A stretch of 64,000 nt of DNA from Kriegella sp963975415 (GCF_963975415.1 NZ_CAXBGN010000010.1:62001-126000); one strand, 5' to 3'. Shown: positions 26,535 through 36,497, counted from the stretch's first letter. Program-made: numbers and translations. The notes: generated from the sequence alone by a model not told the origin.

Positions 26535-26542
26535 TACCTTTG
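26535..26542 (+). promoter_or_regulatory. -7 promoter box for the second part of the cluster
   Basis: TACCTTTG matches TAnnTTTG exactly and lies 32 bases before the ATG of the dehydratase, just after the small hairpin. No clear -33 TTTG at about 19 bases upstream. Confidence 0.45.
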
Positions 26543-26573
26543 GGTGCAAAATAAACACGAACAATTTTAAAAT

Positions 26574-26942
26574 ATGTTGATAAAGGACCTATATACGGTA
26601 CAGACTTTTGAGCAAAGCGACGAAAGTGTTACTGCCACGGTAAAACTCCATAAAGAGCATGACATCTTCAAGGGTCATTTCCCTGGAAACCCTGTTATGC
26701 CAGGAGTCTGTATGATTCAAATTATTAAAGAACTTACCGAAAAAGCGGTAGACAGAGAGTTGTTCCTCTCTACGTCTTCCAATATAAAGTTTATGGCCAT
26801 CATCAATCCTGAAAAAAATGACATTTTGGTACTAAAGTTGGACATTACGACGGACGACAAACAAATAAAAGTTAAAAACACTTCCTTTTTTGAGGATACA
26901 TTGGCACTAAAATTGAACGCTACTTTTAAAATCTTGAACTAG
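26574..26942 (+). CDS. 3-hydroxyacyl-ACP dehydratase, FabZ/FabA-like
   Basis: 122 residues, hot-dog fold with the signature H-F-P-G-N-P-V-M-P-G-V-C-M-I (His of H-F-P-G catalytic) at about 39-52. Third dehydratase-like gene in the cluster and the most FabZ-like around the H-F-P-G loop. It probably forms the polyene double bonds together with the other hot-dog proteins. The next gene starts at the base after its stop. Confidence 0.87.
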   Translation: MLIKDLYTVQTFEQSDESVTATVKLHKEHDIFKGHFPGNPVMPGVCMIQIIKELTEKAVDRELFLSTSSNIKFMAIINPEKNDILVLKLDITTDDKQIKVKNTSFFEDTLALKLNATFKILN

Positions 26943-27431
26943 ATGAAAGTCGCAGGCCTACTTATTGTTTTTCTTATTTCTACGCTGACAACTCCCGACC
27001 TTTCGGAATTACGAAAAAACTATCCAAAGGCATCCAATAGCGAAGCGATTACGAATGCATTGCAAAACCAGCTTGTCGATGTTACAAAAGAAGATGAAAA
27101 AATACTTGTCGCCTACAAAGGGGCAGTATCAACATTAATGGCCAAATATGCGAAAGGAATTAAAAATAAAAAAGATTTTTTTAAGACCGGAGCAGAACTG
27201 ATTGAATATGCGGTTGAAAAAGAACCTGAGAATCTAGAGATTCGGTGCATTCGATTAAGTGTTCAAGAAAATTCACCCAAAATTGTCGGTTACAAAGATA
27301 ACATACCAGAGGATAAACAGTTTTTAATAAATAACTATAAAAGTGCTTCTTCGACACCAGTGACTACATTTATTAAAAATTATGTAATGGGATCCGCCCT
27401 TTTCGATACGGCTGAAAAGCAATTGTTTTAG
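26943..27431 (+). CDS. Unknown exported or membrane-attached protein
   Basis: 162 residues; N-terminal hydrophobic stretch V-A-G-L-L-I-V-F-L-I-S-T-L suggests a signal peptide or anchor. The rest is helical and charged with no recognised motif. Directly adjacent to the dehydratase in the pigment operon. The promoter for the next gene overlaps its last codons. Confidence 0.65.
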   Translation: MKVAGLLIVFLISTLTTPDLSELRKNYPKASNSEAITNALQNQLVDVTKEDEKILVAYKGAVSTLMAKYAKGIKNKKDFFKTGAELIEYAVEKEPENLEIRCIRLSVQENSPKIVGYKDNIPEDKQFLINNYKSASSTPVTTFIKNYVMGSALFDTAEKQLF

Positions 27432-27452
27432 GAAATCCATTACGTATCTTTG
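27423..27452 (+). promoter_or_regulatory. Internal promoter of the flexirubin cluster
   Basis: TTG at 27423-27425 and TATCTTTG at 27445-27452 are separated by 19 bases, the preferred Bacteroidota -33/-7 spacing with an exact TAnnTTTG. The following ATG is at 27536. Confidence 0.55.
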
Positions 27453-27535
27453 CTGAAACTTAAGCCATCTTCCCCAGAAGTAGGTCTTAGAATCGATGTA
27501 CCTTGCCGACTACCACCCCATCCAACTCTGAAATT

Positions 27536-28705
27536 ATGACGCAACTTGAATGTTGTGTTATCATTCCCACCTACAACAATTCTAAAACCTTAAAAAAGGT
27601 GCTCGATGGCGTATTGTTCTACACATCGAATATTTTAGTAATCAACGATGGTTCGACCGATTCAACTCCAAAGATTCTTGCCGACTATCCTTTATTGGAA
27701 CAAATTCATTTGGAAGAAAATAAAGGCAAAGGCCATGCGCTTAAAATCGGATTTAAAAAAGCAGTTCAGCTAGGATATCAATTCGCAATTACCATTGATT
27801 CTGATGGGCAACATTTTCCCGAAGACATTCCTATTTTTATAAATGCTCTAAAAGAGGAACCTTCAAAGCAGGTGCTGTTCATCGGCGCACGGAATATGGG
27901 ACACTCTTCAGTGCCGAAAAAAAGTAGTTTCGGTAATAAATTTTCCAACTTTTGGTTTTGGTTCGAAACGGGAAAGTGGTTAAAGGATACGCAATGCGGC
28001 TACCGCTTATACCCGTTATTTGCATTAAAAGACCTTAAGTTTTATACACCGAAGTTTGAGTTTGAAATAGAAGTTATCGTACGTGCCGCATGGCATGGCA
28101 TCGATGTGAAAAATATTCCCGTTCAGGTGAGTTATGACGAATCAGAACGTGTGTCACATTTTAGGCCCTTGGTCGATTTTACGCGCATCAGTATTTTAAA
28201 TACCTGGTTGGTCATTCTAGCTATCTTTTATATTAAACCACGGGACCTTCTACGAAAACTCAGAAAAAAAGGATTCAAACGATTCTTATATGAAGATTTC
28301 CTGCACAACCAAGATTCTGCCAGAAAAAAAGCAATGTCGATTGCCCTAGGAGTTTTTATTGGACTTTCCCCCTTATGGGGATTTCATACACTTATCGTGA
28401 TTTTTTTGGCCATCCTTTTTAAACTAAACAAAGTCATCGCCTTTGCTTTTTCAAACATTAGTCTTCCACCGTTTATTCCTTTTGTGCTATACGCAAGTTC
28501 TAAGGTGGGGCAGTTTGTTTTAGGGCAGCAGTACTCTTATACAATGGAAGAGATTACTACAGATTTCGAAGTGTTTAAACACCTAAAGGCTTATATTGTC
28601 GGAAGCCTTGTATTGTCAACGACTTCAGCGCTCGTTATTGGTCTTTTAGGATATGTCTTTTTATCCATTTTTGAACGAAAAAGAATAGCCGTTAATAATG
28701 GGTAG
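27536..28705 (+). CDS. Glycosyltransferase family 2 with C-terminal DUF2062
   Basis: 389 residues from ATG 27536 (an in-frame TTG at 27503 would add 11 residues). The N-terminal GT2 domain (about 1-230) has C-C-V-I-I-P-T-Y-N-N, V-I-N-D-G-S-T and the metal-binding D-S-D-G-Q-H; the sequence looks DPM1-like. The C-terminal part (about 260-385) carries transmembrane helices of the DUF2062 type (A-L-G-V-F-I-G-L-S-P-L-W-G-F-H). Probably transfers sugar to a lipid or pigment at the inner membrane. It overlaps the next gene by 8 bases. Confidence 0.87.
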   Translation: MTQLECCVIIPTYNNSKTLKKVLDGVLFYTSNILVINDGSTDSTPKILADYPLLEQIHLEENKGKGHALKIGFKKAVQLGYQFAITIDSDGQHFPEDIPIFINALKEEPSKQVLFIGARNMGHSSVPKKSSFGNKFSNFWFWFETGKWLKDTQCGYRLYPLFALKDLKFYTPKFEFEIEVIVRAAWHGIDVKNIPVQVSYDESERVSHFRPLVDFTRISILNTWLVILAIFYIKPRDLLRKLRKKGFKRFLYEDFLHNQDSARKKAMSIALGVFIGLSPLWGFHTLIVIFLAILFKLNKVIAFAFSNISLPPFIPFVLYASSKVGQFVLGQQYSYTMEEITTDFEVFKHLKAYIVGSLVLSTTSALVIGLLGYVFLSIFERKRIAVNNG

Positions 28706-31700
28706 GTTTTTCTATGCAACATATCGCTTCATGGCAGCACATCGGTGGTGGAGTGCACTTGGGTTGTTGTTCATTCTTTTAGGTCTTGTATCCGTAGGCT
28801 CCAAAATTCAATTTGAAGAGGACATTTCGAAATTGATACCGATAAACTCCGAAAATGCCGACTACCAAAAGGTATTAAAGACCGCCAATTTTGCTGACAA
28901 GATCATTGTAAACATTCAACGCGATGAAACAGGTTCTGTCGATGACCTTGCCCAATACGCCACTGCATTTATAGACAGCCTCAACACTCATAGCGGCAAT
29001 TATCTAAAAAACATACAGGGTCAAGTTACGGACCGTGATATTTCAGGCACCTTAGACTTTGTTTATAAAAACTTGCCCCTCTTCCTCGATGCAGCTGATT
29101 ACAGAAAGATTGCTCAAAAAATTACCGAGGATAGCATAGCCGCGATTACCAAAGAAAATTACAAGACCCTCATTTCACCGTCGGGTATCGTCGTCAAAAA
29201 AACGATTCTTAAAGACCCTTTGGGACTCTCTCTTATTGCCCTTGGAAAGTTGCAGCAATTAGGAGTCAGCGATGGTTTTATACTGAAAAACGGATTTTTG
29301 ATGAGTGAAGACGAACAGCATATTTTGCTTTTCATAACGCCAGTTCATGCTTCGAATGAAACCGCTGAAAATGAAAAGTTCGTAGAAAACCTCTACCGAC
29401 TTCAAGACCAACTGAACGACGCCTACATCGGTAAGGTTAAAGGGGACTATTTCGGGGCTGTTTTGATCGCTGCCGCCAATGCCCAACAAATAAAAAAAGA
29501 CATTCAGTTTACGGTCGGTATTGCCCTAACCTTACTGCTTCTTATTCTTGTTTTCTTTTACAAAAAATTGACCCTCCCCGTTATTCTGTTTACACCTACA
29601 ATTTTTGGCGGACTCTTATCCATTGCGCTGCTATACCTGCTACGCGGTAAAATATCAGCTATATCACTGGGTATTGGAGCTGTACTTCTCGGGGTAACCC
29701 TCGATTACTCACTGCATATTCTCACCCATATTCGAAATGGCGACTCCATCAAAAAACTCTACCAAGAAGTTACCTCTTCTGTTTTAATGAGCAGTTTGAC
29801 TACAGCTACTGCCTTCCTGTGTTTATTGTTCTTGCAGTCACAGGCGCTCCAAGATTTGGGAATTTTTGCAGCTGTCAGTGTCATAAGCGCTTCAGTTTTT
29901 GCCCTTCTTTTTATACCACAGGTTTATAATGTATCTAAAAAGCAATCCATTTCAAAAACTTTGTTAGATCGTATTGCCGCGCATAATTTTCATAAAAATA
30001 AGTGGGGGCTAGCTCTACTTGGTATCTTATTGCTGATAAGTATTTTCACGTATAACCACGTAGCCTTTAACAAAGACATTTCTAAATTAAACTATGAACC
30101 CCAACCTTTAATCGATGCAAGACTTCAGCTAGAATCTCTTACCGATATGGGTTCAAAATCAATTTACATAGCAGCCTACGGGAATGACAGGGAAAAAGTG
30201 CTACAAACAAACGACACGCTTTTTACCGTGCTTCAACAATTAAAAAACGAGGGTAGTATTATCAACTTCAGTTCAGTCGGCGCTCTAGTACATTCCCAAA
30301 AAGTACAGCAGGATAAAATCAGTAAATGGAAGACATTTTGGAACACAGAAACAACTGCTTCCGTTAAAAATAACCTAGTAGCAAGTGGGGAAAGTCTTGG
30401 TTTTAAACCGAATACATTTTCACCCTTTTTCGCCTTGCTCAACACCCATTTTCAACCACTACAAATCGACGATTATAAGAGTATAAAGGCTTTTTCCATC
30501 GATGATTACGTAACTACAGCAAACGGTTTCGCCACGGTCACCTCTTTGATAAAAACAGATTCCACCGGAATATCCGCAATACACAATGCGCTGGATAAAG
30601 CACCCCAAACCTTGGTCATTGACCGTCAAGGTATGAATGAAACGTTCTTAGGTACGCTAAAAAATGATTTCAACCACCTAATAGGTTATTCCATTCTTGC
30701 GATTCTAATTCTTTTATTGCTGTTCTATCGTAGTTTTTCTTTGACTTTGGTTACGAGTGTCCCCATCTTTTTAACCTGGTTTTTAACGCTTGGGGTTATG
30801 GGGCTCATGGGCTTGCAATTCAATATTTTCAATATCATTATTTCTACCTTTATCTTCGGTTTGGGCATCGATTACAGTATATTCATAACCAATGGCCTAC
30901 TCATGGAACTTCGTACCGGGGAAAAAACATTGTCCACGCACAAAACTTCAATAGTGCTTTCGGTCATTACGACAATTTTAGGTGTGGGCGTGCTCATTTT
31001 CGCAAAACATCCAGCGCTATACTCTATTTCTTTGGTCTCCTTGATCGGCATTCTATCGGCAGCTTTTGTCGCCTTTACCGTACAACCCCAATTGTTTCGA
31101 CTATTTGTGGGCAGCCGTTATAAAAGGCCCATTAGCTTCCGGTTATTTGTGCATTCCGTACTTTCCTTTACATATTATGGTTTGGGGGGGGTAGTACTTT
31201 CCGTATTCGGTGTGCTGCTTCGAATCATTCCCATAAGCAAAAAAATAAAAATGGCATGGTTTCATAAATCCATTTCTAAATTAATGGGGTCGGTACTATA
31301 CACCAACCCTTTTGTTAAGAAAAAAATAATCAACACACACAACGAAACCTTTGACAAGCCTGTGATGATTATTGCCAACCATACTTCATTTTTAGACATT
31401 TTGGCCATAGGAATGTTGCACCCCAAAATCATATTCTTGGTAAACGATTGGGTCTACAACTCCCCAATTTTCGGCAAAGCCGTTCAGGCAGCGGGGTTCT
31501 ATCCCGTATCAAGCGGTTTGGAAGAAGGCGTTGAACACCTTCGAAAGAAGGTGGCCCAAGGCTATTCGCTCATCACCTTTCCTGAAGGTACTCGCTCCAA
31601 AACAAACAAAATAAAACGCTTTCATAAAGGGGCTTTTTTTCTTGCCGAGCAATTTCAGCTCGACATTTTACCTGTACTTATCCACGGAAATTCGGAAGTA

Positions 31701-32393
31701 CTTCCTAAGGGAACCTTTATCATTAAAGACGGTAGCATTACCTTAAAACTATTAAAGAAAATTTCTGCGAATGACAGTACATTCGGAGTTGGATACCGTG
31801 AGCGCACCAAAAAAATTGGGGCGCATTTCAAAGATGAATTTCAACAGCTAAGAAATGAAATCGAACACGAGACCTATTTTTATCCATTGGTTTTGGAAGA
31901 TTATCGGTATAAGGGAGATCTATTACACACCACCGTTAAAAAAGACCTGTATCAGCACAAATCGGTATACAAAGAATTATTGGACTATATCCCCAAAAAG
32001 GCGCATATTGCGCACCTTTCAAACACACAAGGCCAATTTGATTTTTTATTAGTATTAGATTCCAATGACCGCAGAATAACTACTTATATTGAAGATATAT
32101 ATAACAGAAACATCGTCAAAAACAGCTATATCACTAGCAACTATAGTAACCTTCATATTGTCGACACTATAGAAAAAGCTCTAGCCACAAAGGCTGAAAT
32201 TCTTATTGTTGAACTCGATTTCAGCCAGAGTAGTATGTTGACTTCCGAAATAAGCAATGAAATTCTTATATTAATCGTATTGAAAACGATTAAGACCAGA
32301 AGACCAGAAAATATAGCCCCAATAGGTTTCGCTATAGTGAACCAAAATGATAATTTTACTATTCTAAAGCGAGATAAGGAAGCACAGACATGA
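28698..32393 (+). CDS. MMPL-family transporter fused to lysophospholipid acyltransferase with degenerate methyltransferase-like tail
   Basis: 1231 residues. Region 1-about 790: RND/MMPL transporter with two halves, each with a large periplasmic loop and a helix bundle (about 12 transmembrane segments in total). Region about 860-1040: PlsC-like acyltransferase with N-H-T-S-F-L-D (H-x4-D, about 893) and F-P-E-G-T-R-S (about 960). Region about 1050-1231: aligns by eye with the SAM methyltransferase that ends trifunctional homologues, but the glycine-rich SAM loop is replaced by H-L-S-N-T-Q-G-Q-F-D-F, so methyl transfer is unlikely. The fusion suggests acylation or esterification coupled to export of the pigment. 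It overlaps the next gene by four bases. Confidence 0.88.
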   Translation: MGRFFYATYRFMAAHRWWSALGLLFILLGLVSVGSKIQFEEDISKLIPINSENADYQKVLKTANFADKIIVNIQRDETGSVDDLAQYATAFIDSLNTHSGNYLKNIQGQVTDRDISGTLDFVYKNLPLFLDAADYRKIAQKITEDSIAAITKENYKTLISPSGIVVKKTILKDPLGLSLIALGKLQQLGVSDGFILKNGFLMSEDEQHILLFITPVHASNETAENEKFVENLYRLQDQLNDAYIGKVKGDYFGAVLIAAANAQQIKKDIQFTVGIALTLLLLILVFFYKKLTLPVILFTPTIFGGLLSIALLYLLRGKISAISLGIGAVLLGVTLDYSLHILTHIRNGDSIKKLYQEVTSSVLMSSLTTATAFLCLLFLQSQALQDLGIFAAVSVISASVFALLFIPQVYNVSKKQSISKTLLDRIAAHNFHKNKWGLALLGILLLISIFTYNHVAFNKDISKLNYEPQPLIDARLQLESLTDMGSKSIYIAAYGNDREKVLQTNDTLFTVLQQLKNEGSIINFSSVGALVHSQKVQQDKISKWKTFWNTETTASVKNNLVASGESLGFKPNTFSPFFALLNTHFQPLQIDDYKSIKAFSIDDYVTTANGFATVTSLIKTDSTGISAIHNALDKAPQTLVIDRQGMNETFLGTLKNDFNHLIGYSILAILILLLLFYRSFSLTLVTSVPIFLTWFLTLGVMGLMGLQFNIFNIIISTFIFGLGIDYSIFITNGLLMELRTGEKTLSTHKTSIVLSVITTILGVGVLIFAKHPALYSISLVSLIGILSAAFVAFTVQPQLFRLFVGSRYKRPISFRLFVHSVLSFTYYGLGGVVLSVFGVLLRIIPISKKIKMAWFHKSISKLMGSVLYTNPFVKKKIINTHNETFDKPVMIIANHTSFLDILAIGMLHPKIIFLVNDWVYNSPIFGKAVQAAGFYPVSSGLEEGVEHLRKKVAQGYSLITFPEGTRSKTNKIKRFHKGAFFLAEQFQLDILPVLIHGNSEVLPKGTFIIKDGSITLKLLKKISANDSTFGVGYRERTKKIGAHFKDEFQQLRNEIEHETYFYPLVLEDYRYKGDLLHTTVKKDLYQHKSVYKELLDYIPKKAHIAHLSNTQGQFDFLLVLDSNDRRITTYIEDIYNRNIVKNSYITSNYSNLHIVDTIEKALATKAEILIVELDFSQSSMLTSEISNEILILIVLKTIKTRRPENIAPIGFAIVNQNDNFTILKRDKEAQT

Positions 32394-33937
32394 AAGAGAT
32401 GTACGACGTAGTAGTGGTTGGTAGTGGCTTAGGGGGGCTAGTTGCAGCCAACATTCTTGCAAAAGAAGGGCTCAGTGTCTGTGTATTGGAAAAAAACAAT
32501 CAGTACGGCGGAAACCTACAGACCTTTGTACGCGAAAAATCTATTTTTGACACTGGAGTGCATTATATCGGGGGACTCTCGGAAGGTCAAAATTTGTATC
32601 GTTATTTCCGCTATTTAGAAATTTACGATGATCTCATCCTTAAGAAGATGGATGAGAATGGATACGATATCATCACTTTCGACGGTGACCAAAATGAATA
32701 CAAACATGCTCAGGGCTATAAAAACTTTGCAGCCTCACTTATCACCCAATTTCCAGAAGAAGCCAAAAGCATTCAAAAGTATTGTGAGGCCATGCAAAAA
32801 ACCTGTGATAAATTTCCCTTATACAACCTTAAATTAGGAAAACCCTATTACGACGAGGAGGAACTTTTTCAGCTATCGGCCCGCGAGCATATCAACTCTT
32901 TTACGAGCAACACGAAATTACAGGCCGTTTTAGCGGGTTCCAACCTATTATACGCAGGGGAAGCCGATAAAACGCCCTTTTACGTGCACGCGTTATCGGT
33001 CAATTCATATATTGAAAGTTCGTATCGTTGTGTAAACGGTGGAAGTCAAATTTCAAAATTGCTCGTTCGCAAGCTGAAAGAGAACGGCGGTGAGGCCTAT
33101 AAACATCAAGAAGTAGTAAAATTCGGTTATGAAGATAAAAAGATTACTTCGGTAACTACCAAAAAAGAAAAACAAATAAATGGAAAGCTTTTTATCAGCA
33201 ATATTGAACCTAAGCTCACCCTAAAATTAGTAGGCGAAGAAAAATTTCGTAAATCGTATGCAAAAAGGGTAGACCAAATCGAAAGTACCATTTCGGCTTT
33301 TAGCCTGCACATCGTATTAAAACCTAAAACTTTTCCTTACCTCAACAAAAACTATTACCACTTTAAAGACCACACCAAGGTATGGGACAGCCACAGTTAT
33401 ACCCAACAAAGTTGGCCTGAAAGCTATATGGTATCTATGGGGGTCAAAAAAAATACAAATAACTGGGCAGATCAATTGACCGCAATAACTTATATGCGTT
33501 ATGAAGAGGTAGCACCATGGGCAAACACCTTTAATACGGTCGCCCATAAAAATGACCGGGGACAGACCTACGATGAGTTCAAAAAAGCCAAAATCGAACA
33601 GTTTTTGACCGAGCTCGAAAAAAAATTTCCGAATATCCGCGATTGTATACAATCGATTTATACCTCTACTCCCCTATCGTATCGTGATTATATCGGCTGC
33701 AACAATGGTTCTATGTATGGGTACTCCAAAGACGTAAAAAGCCCCCTAAAATCATTTATTTCACCAAAAACCCGGATTAGCAATCTATATTTTACCGGTC
33801 AAAGTTTGAACATGCACGGTATTTTGGGAGTTACTATCAGCGGAGTGGTTACTTCATCTGAAATTTTGGGTAGGGAATATTTATTGAATAAAATACTGGA
33901 AGGGAATGCCTCCCCACAAAAAAAACCAATCGTTTAA
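32390..33937 (+). CDS. Phytoene desaturase/retinol saturase-like FAD oxidoreductase
   Basis: 515 residues. N-terminal dinucleotide motif G-S-G-L-G-G-L-V-A-A (about 10-19) followed by V-L-E-K-N-N-Q-Y-G-G-N, and a C-terminal FAD-contact region (Y-F-T-G-Q-S-L-N-M-H-G-I-L-G-V-T). The CrtI/retinol saturase group acts on conjugated polyenes, so oxidation or isomerisation of the polyene chain is a reasonable role. The start overlaps the preceding stop (ATGA). Confidence 0.87.
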   Translation: MKEMYDVVVVGSGLGGLVAANILAKEGLSVCVLEKNNQYGGNLQTFVREKSIFDTGVHYIGGLSEGQNLYRYFRYLEIYDDLILKKMDENGYDIITFDGDQNEYKHAQGYKNFAASLITQFPEEAKSIQKYCEAMQKTCDKFPLYNLKLGKPYYDEEELFQLSAREHINSFTSNTKLQAVLAGSNLLYAGEADKTPFYVHALSVNSYIESSYRCVNGGSQISKLLVRKLKENGGEAYKHQEVVKFGYEDKKITSVTTKKEKQINGKLFISNIEPKLTLKLVGEEKFRKSYAKRVDQIESTISAFSLHIVLKPKTFPYLNKNYYHFKDHTKVWDSHSYTQQSWPESYMVSMGVKKNTNNWADQLTAITYMRYEEVAPWANTFNTVAHKNDRGQTYDEFKKAKIEQFLTELEKKFPNIRDCIQSIYTSTPLSYRDYIGCNNGSMYGYSKDVKSPLKSFISPKTRISNLYFTGQSLNMHGILGVTISGVVTSSEILGREYLLNKILEGNASPQKKPIV

Positions 33938-34815
33938 TGGAAAAATTCAAGACTACACCAATATCACGAGTTCAGAACATTTCCAAAGAAGCGTTCATTT
34001 CGGAGTTTTACAAACCGCAACGCCCCGTTTTAATACAAGGGCTCACAAAAGATTGGCCTGCTTATAAAAAATGGAACCTCGATTATATTCAACAGTTATC
34101 GGGAGAGCAAATAGTTCCGCTATACAACAACGAACCTACTAAAGGTAAACAGAATTCCGCAGCGCCGGCAACCGAAATGAAATTGTACGATTACATATCA
34201 CTGCTTAAAACCAAGCCGACGGACCTTCGTATCTTTTTCTACAACATCCTCGAACACATGCCCGAACTTGCCAAAGATTTCGAGTATCCTGATATCGGTT
34301 TGAAATTCTTTAAAAAACTACCAGTTATGTTCTTTGGTGGTGGTGGATCAAAGGTATTGGCGCATTATGATATGGATCTTGCCGATTTGATGCATTTCCA
34401 TTTTCATGGAACTAAAAGCGTAACGCTTTTTAATCCTGAACAATCAAAATACCTTTATAAGGTTCCTTTTTCGGTTCATAATTTGGAAACCATAGATATG
34501 GATAATCCTGATTTCGAAAAATATCCAGCGTTAAAACATGTAACGGGTATACAAGTCGAAATGAACCATGGCGATGCACTTTACATGCCAAGCGGATACT
34601 GGCACTTTATAAAATACCTAAACGGTGGATTTTCGATTACATTAAGGGCGCTTCCAACAAAACCGGGACGCTTGTTAAAAACAGCCGGCAATGTATTCTT
34701 TATGCGTCATTTTGAGAATATTATGCGAAAAACTATGGGGCAAAAATGGGTCGATTTCAAAGAAAGTGGAATGATACGCCGTACCAATAAAAAATTCGGG
34801 AATCTAAAGGGATAA
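33937..34815 (+). CDS. Cupin-like/JmjC domain protein
   Basis: 292 residues of the cupin_8 family. Possible Fe(II) ligands are seen: H-Y-D-M-D (His143, Asp145) and G-Y-W-H (His223), with the usual N-H-G-D-A-L-Y-M-P-S-G before the last His. Related enzymes are Fe(II)/2-oxoglutarate oxygenases, so a hydroxylation of the pigment is possible. Overlaps both neighbours by one base. Confidence 0.83.
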   Translation: MEKFKTTPISRVQNISKEAFISEFYKPQRPVLIQGLTKDWPAYKKWNLDYIQQLSGEQIVPLYNNEPTKGKQNSAAPATEMKLYDYISLLKTKPTDLRIFFYNILEHMPELAKDFEYPDIGLKFFKKLPVMFFGGGGSKVLAHYDMDLADLMHFHFHGTKSVTLFNPEQSKYLYKVPFSVHNLETIDMDNPDFEKYPALKHVTGIQVEMNHGDALYMPSGYWHFIKYLNGGFSITLRALPTKPGRLLKTAGNVFFMRHFENIMRKTMGQKWVDFKESGMIRRTNKKFGNLKG

Positions 34816-36497
34816 TGTTTATAACTGCTAAAACACCACGTATCTTAAATTTTTTGCCATTACTTCTGTTATTGGTCTCTTGTGGTGTCGCCAAGTCATT
34901 GAAAACTATCCCCGATATTGACCAATATAGTGCGAAAACACCTCAACGAATCAAAATTTCAGATTCGATATATGTTTCCGAACACGGTCGGCTCACCCAA
35001 AACAAGCAGGGTCTTTGGGAATTATATGTCGAAGGAAACCCTTTACAAATTGGTCTCACCACTGGAAGCCTAACACAAGAGCTTTTTCATAAACAGGAAG
35101 ACGCCTTACTTACCAAAGTAGATGAAATGGTTCCTTCGAAAACCAAGCAATACCTGCTATGCAAATTTTTGGCCTGGTTTAACCGAAAAATGTACTTGAA
35201 TATCGACAATGAATATAAAACGGAAATTTACGGGATTTCTCAATATGCTTCCGATTCTTATGACCATATTGCCGATGCTTACCCCAGAATACTTTATTTG
35301 CACAGTGCTCATGATATTGGCCATGCCCTTCAAGATTTAGCTTTGGTAGGTTGTACTTCTTTCGCGGTATGGGGCAATAAAACACCGGACGGCCAACTTA
35401 TCGTTGGCCGGAATTTTGATTTTTATGCCGGAGATGAATTTGCCAAAGAAAAAATCATCGCCTTTATCAATCCAGAAGAAGGGCATAAATTTATGTCGGT
35501 TACTTGGGGCGGTATGATTGGCGTGGTTTCAGGAATGAACGACCAAGGCTTGACCGTTACGATCAATGCCGGAAAATCAAAATTCCCGACGGCCGCCAAA
35601 ACACCGATTTCCATTGTAACCCGTGAAATATTGCAATATGCCTCGACCATAGAAGAGGCCGTTGCCATAGCAAAAAAACGGAAGGTCTTTGTTTCCGAAT
35701 CTATTTTTGTGGGTAGCGCCAAGGATAAAAAAGCAGCCATCATTGAGGTATCACCCGAAAATTTCGGGGTATACGATATTGCAAATTCCAGTCAATTGAT
35801 ATGCTCCAACCATTTTCAGAGTACTGCCTATGCACAGGATAAAAAAAACAAAGACCATATTTTAGAAAGCCATAGTCAATATCGCTATGATCGTATGGCC
35901 GAACTTTTGACCGAAAACACCAAAGTAACCCCGCAAACCGCCGTTGATATTCTGCGCAATAAAGAAGGATTAAATGACAAAGCCATCGGTTATGGTAACG
36001 AAAAAGCTTTGAACCAATTGCTCGCGCATCACGGTATTGTTTTTAAACCCGAGGAACTTAAGGTCTGGGTTTCGGCCAACCCTTATCAACTAGGTGAATT
36101 CGTGGCCTACGACCTGAATACGGTTTTTCAAGATGCGGAGAAGAAAACGTCCAAAGTAACTTTGGCAAACGCAGCAATGAACATTGCCGCAGACCCTTTT
36201 CAATATAGTGCAGCGTTCGATGATTATCAGACTTACCGCAAGCTAAAAGAAAAAATAAGTATCGCCATTGCCTCCGGCGAACGTATATTACCAGAAACCT
36301 TGGATGCTTTGGTAAAAAGTAACTCCGAGTACTGGGAGGCGTACTACCTCATAGGAAGGTATTATTATGAAAAAGGGTATTACACTGCCGCTCTGAACGC
36401 CTTTGAACGAGCAAATACCAAAGAAATTACTACGTTGCCCGACCAGAAAAGGGTCGAAAAATATATCAAAAAATTAAAACATCGTTTACATCCATGA
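34815..36497 (+). CDS. C45 family (acyl-CoA:6-APA acyltransferase-like) lipoprotein with TPR tail
   Basis: 560 residues with a lipoprotein signal (L-L-L-L-L-V-S-C-G, Cys at about 23). An Ntn-hydrolase domain shows G-C-T-S-F-A-V-W-G, where Cys180 would be the N-terminal nucleophile after self-cleavage, followed by G-R-N-F-D-F-Y. The last ~90 residues form TPR-like helices (Y-L-I-G-R-Y-Y-Y-E-K-G-Y-Y-T-A-A-L-N-A-F). The family cleaves or forms amide/ester bonds of acyl compounds. As a periplasm-facing lipoprotein in the pigment operon it could modify or attach the finished acyl chain. Confidence 0.85.
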   Translation: MFITAKTPRILNFLPLLLLLVSCGVAKSLKTIPDIDQYSAKTPQRIKISDSIYVSEHGRLTQNKQGLWELYVEGNPLQIGLTTGSLTQELFHKQEDALLTKVDEMVPSKTKQYLLCKFLAWFNRKMYLNIDNEYKTEIYGISQYASDSYDHIADAYPRILYLHSAHDIGHALQDLALVGCTSFAVWGNKTPDGQLIVGRNFDFYAGDEFAKEKIIAFINPEEGHKFMSVTWGGMIGVVSGMNDQGLTVTINAGKSKFPTAAKTPISIVTREILQYASTIEEAVAIAKKRKVFVSESIFVGSAKDKKAAIIEVSPENFGVYDIANSSQLICSNHFQSTAYAQDKKNKDHILESHSQYRYDRMAELLTENTKVTPQTAVDILRNKEGLNDKAIGYGNEKALNQLLAHHGIVFKPEELKVWVSANPYQLGEFVAYDLNTVFQDAEKKTSKVTLANAAMNIAADPFQYSAAFDDYQTYRKLKEKISIAIASGERILPETLDALVKSNSEYWEAYYLIGRYYYEKGYYTAALNAFERANTKEITTLPDQKRVEKYIKKLKHRLHP

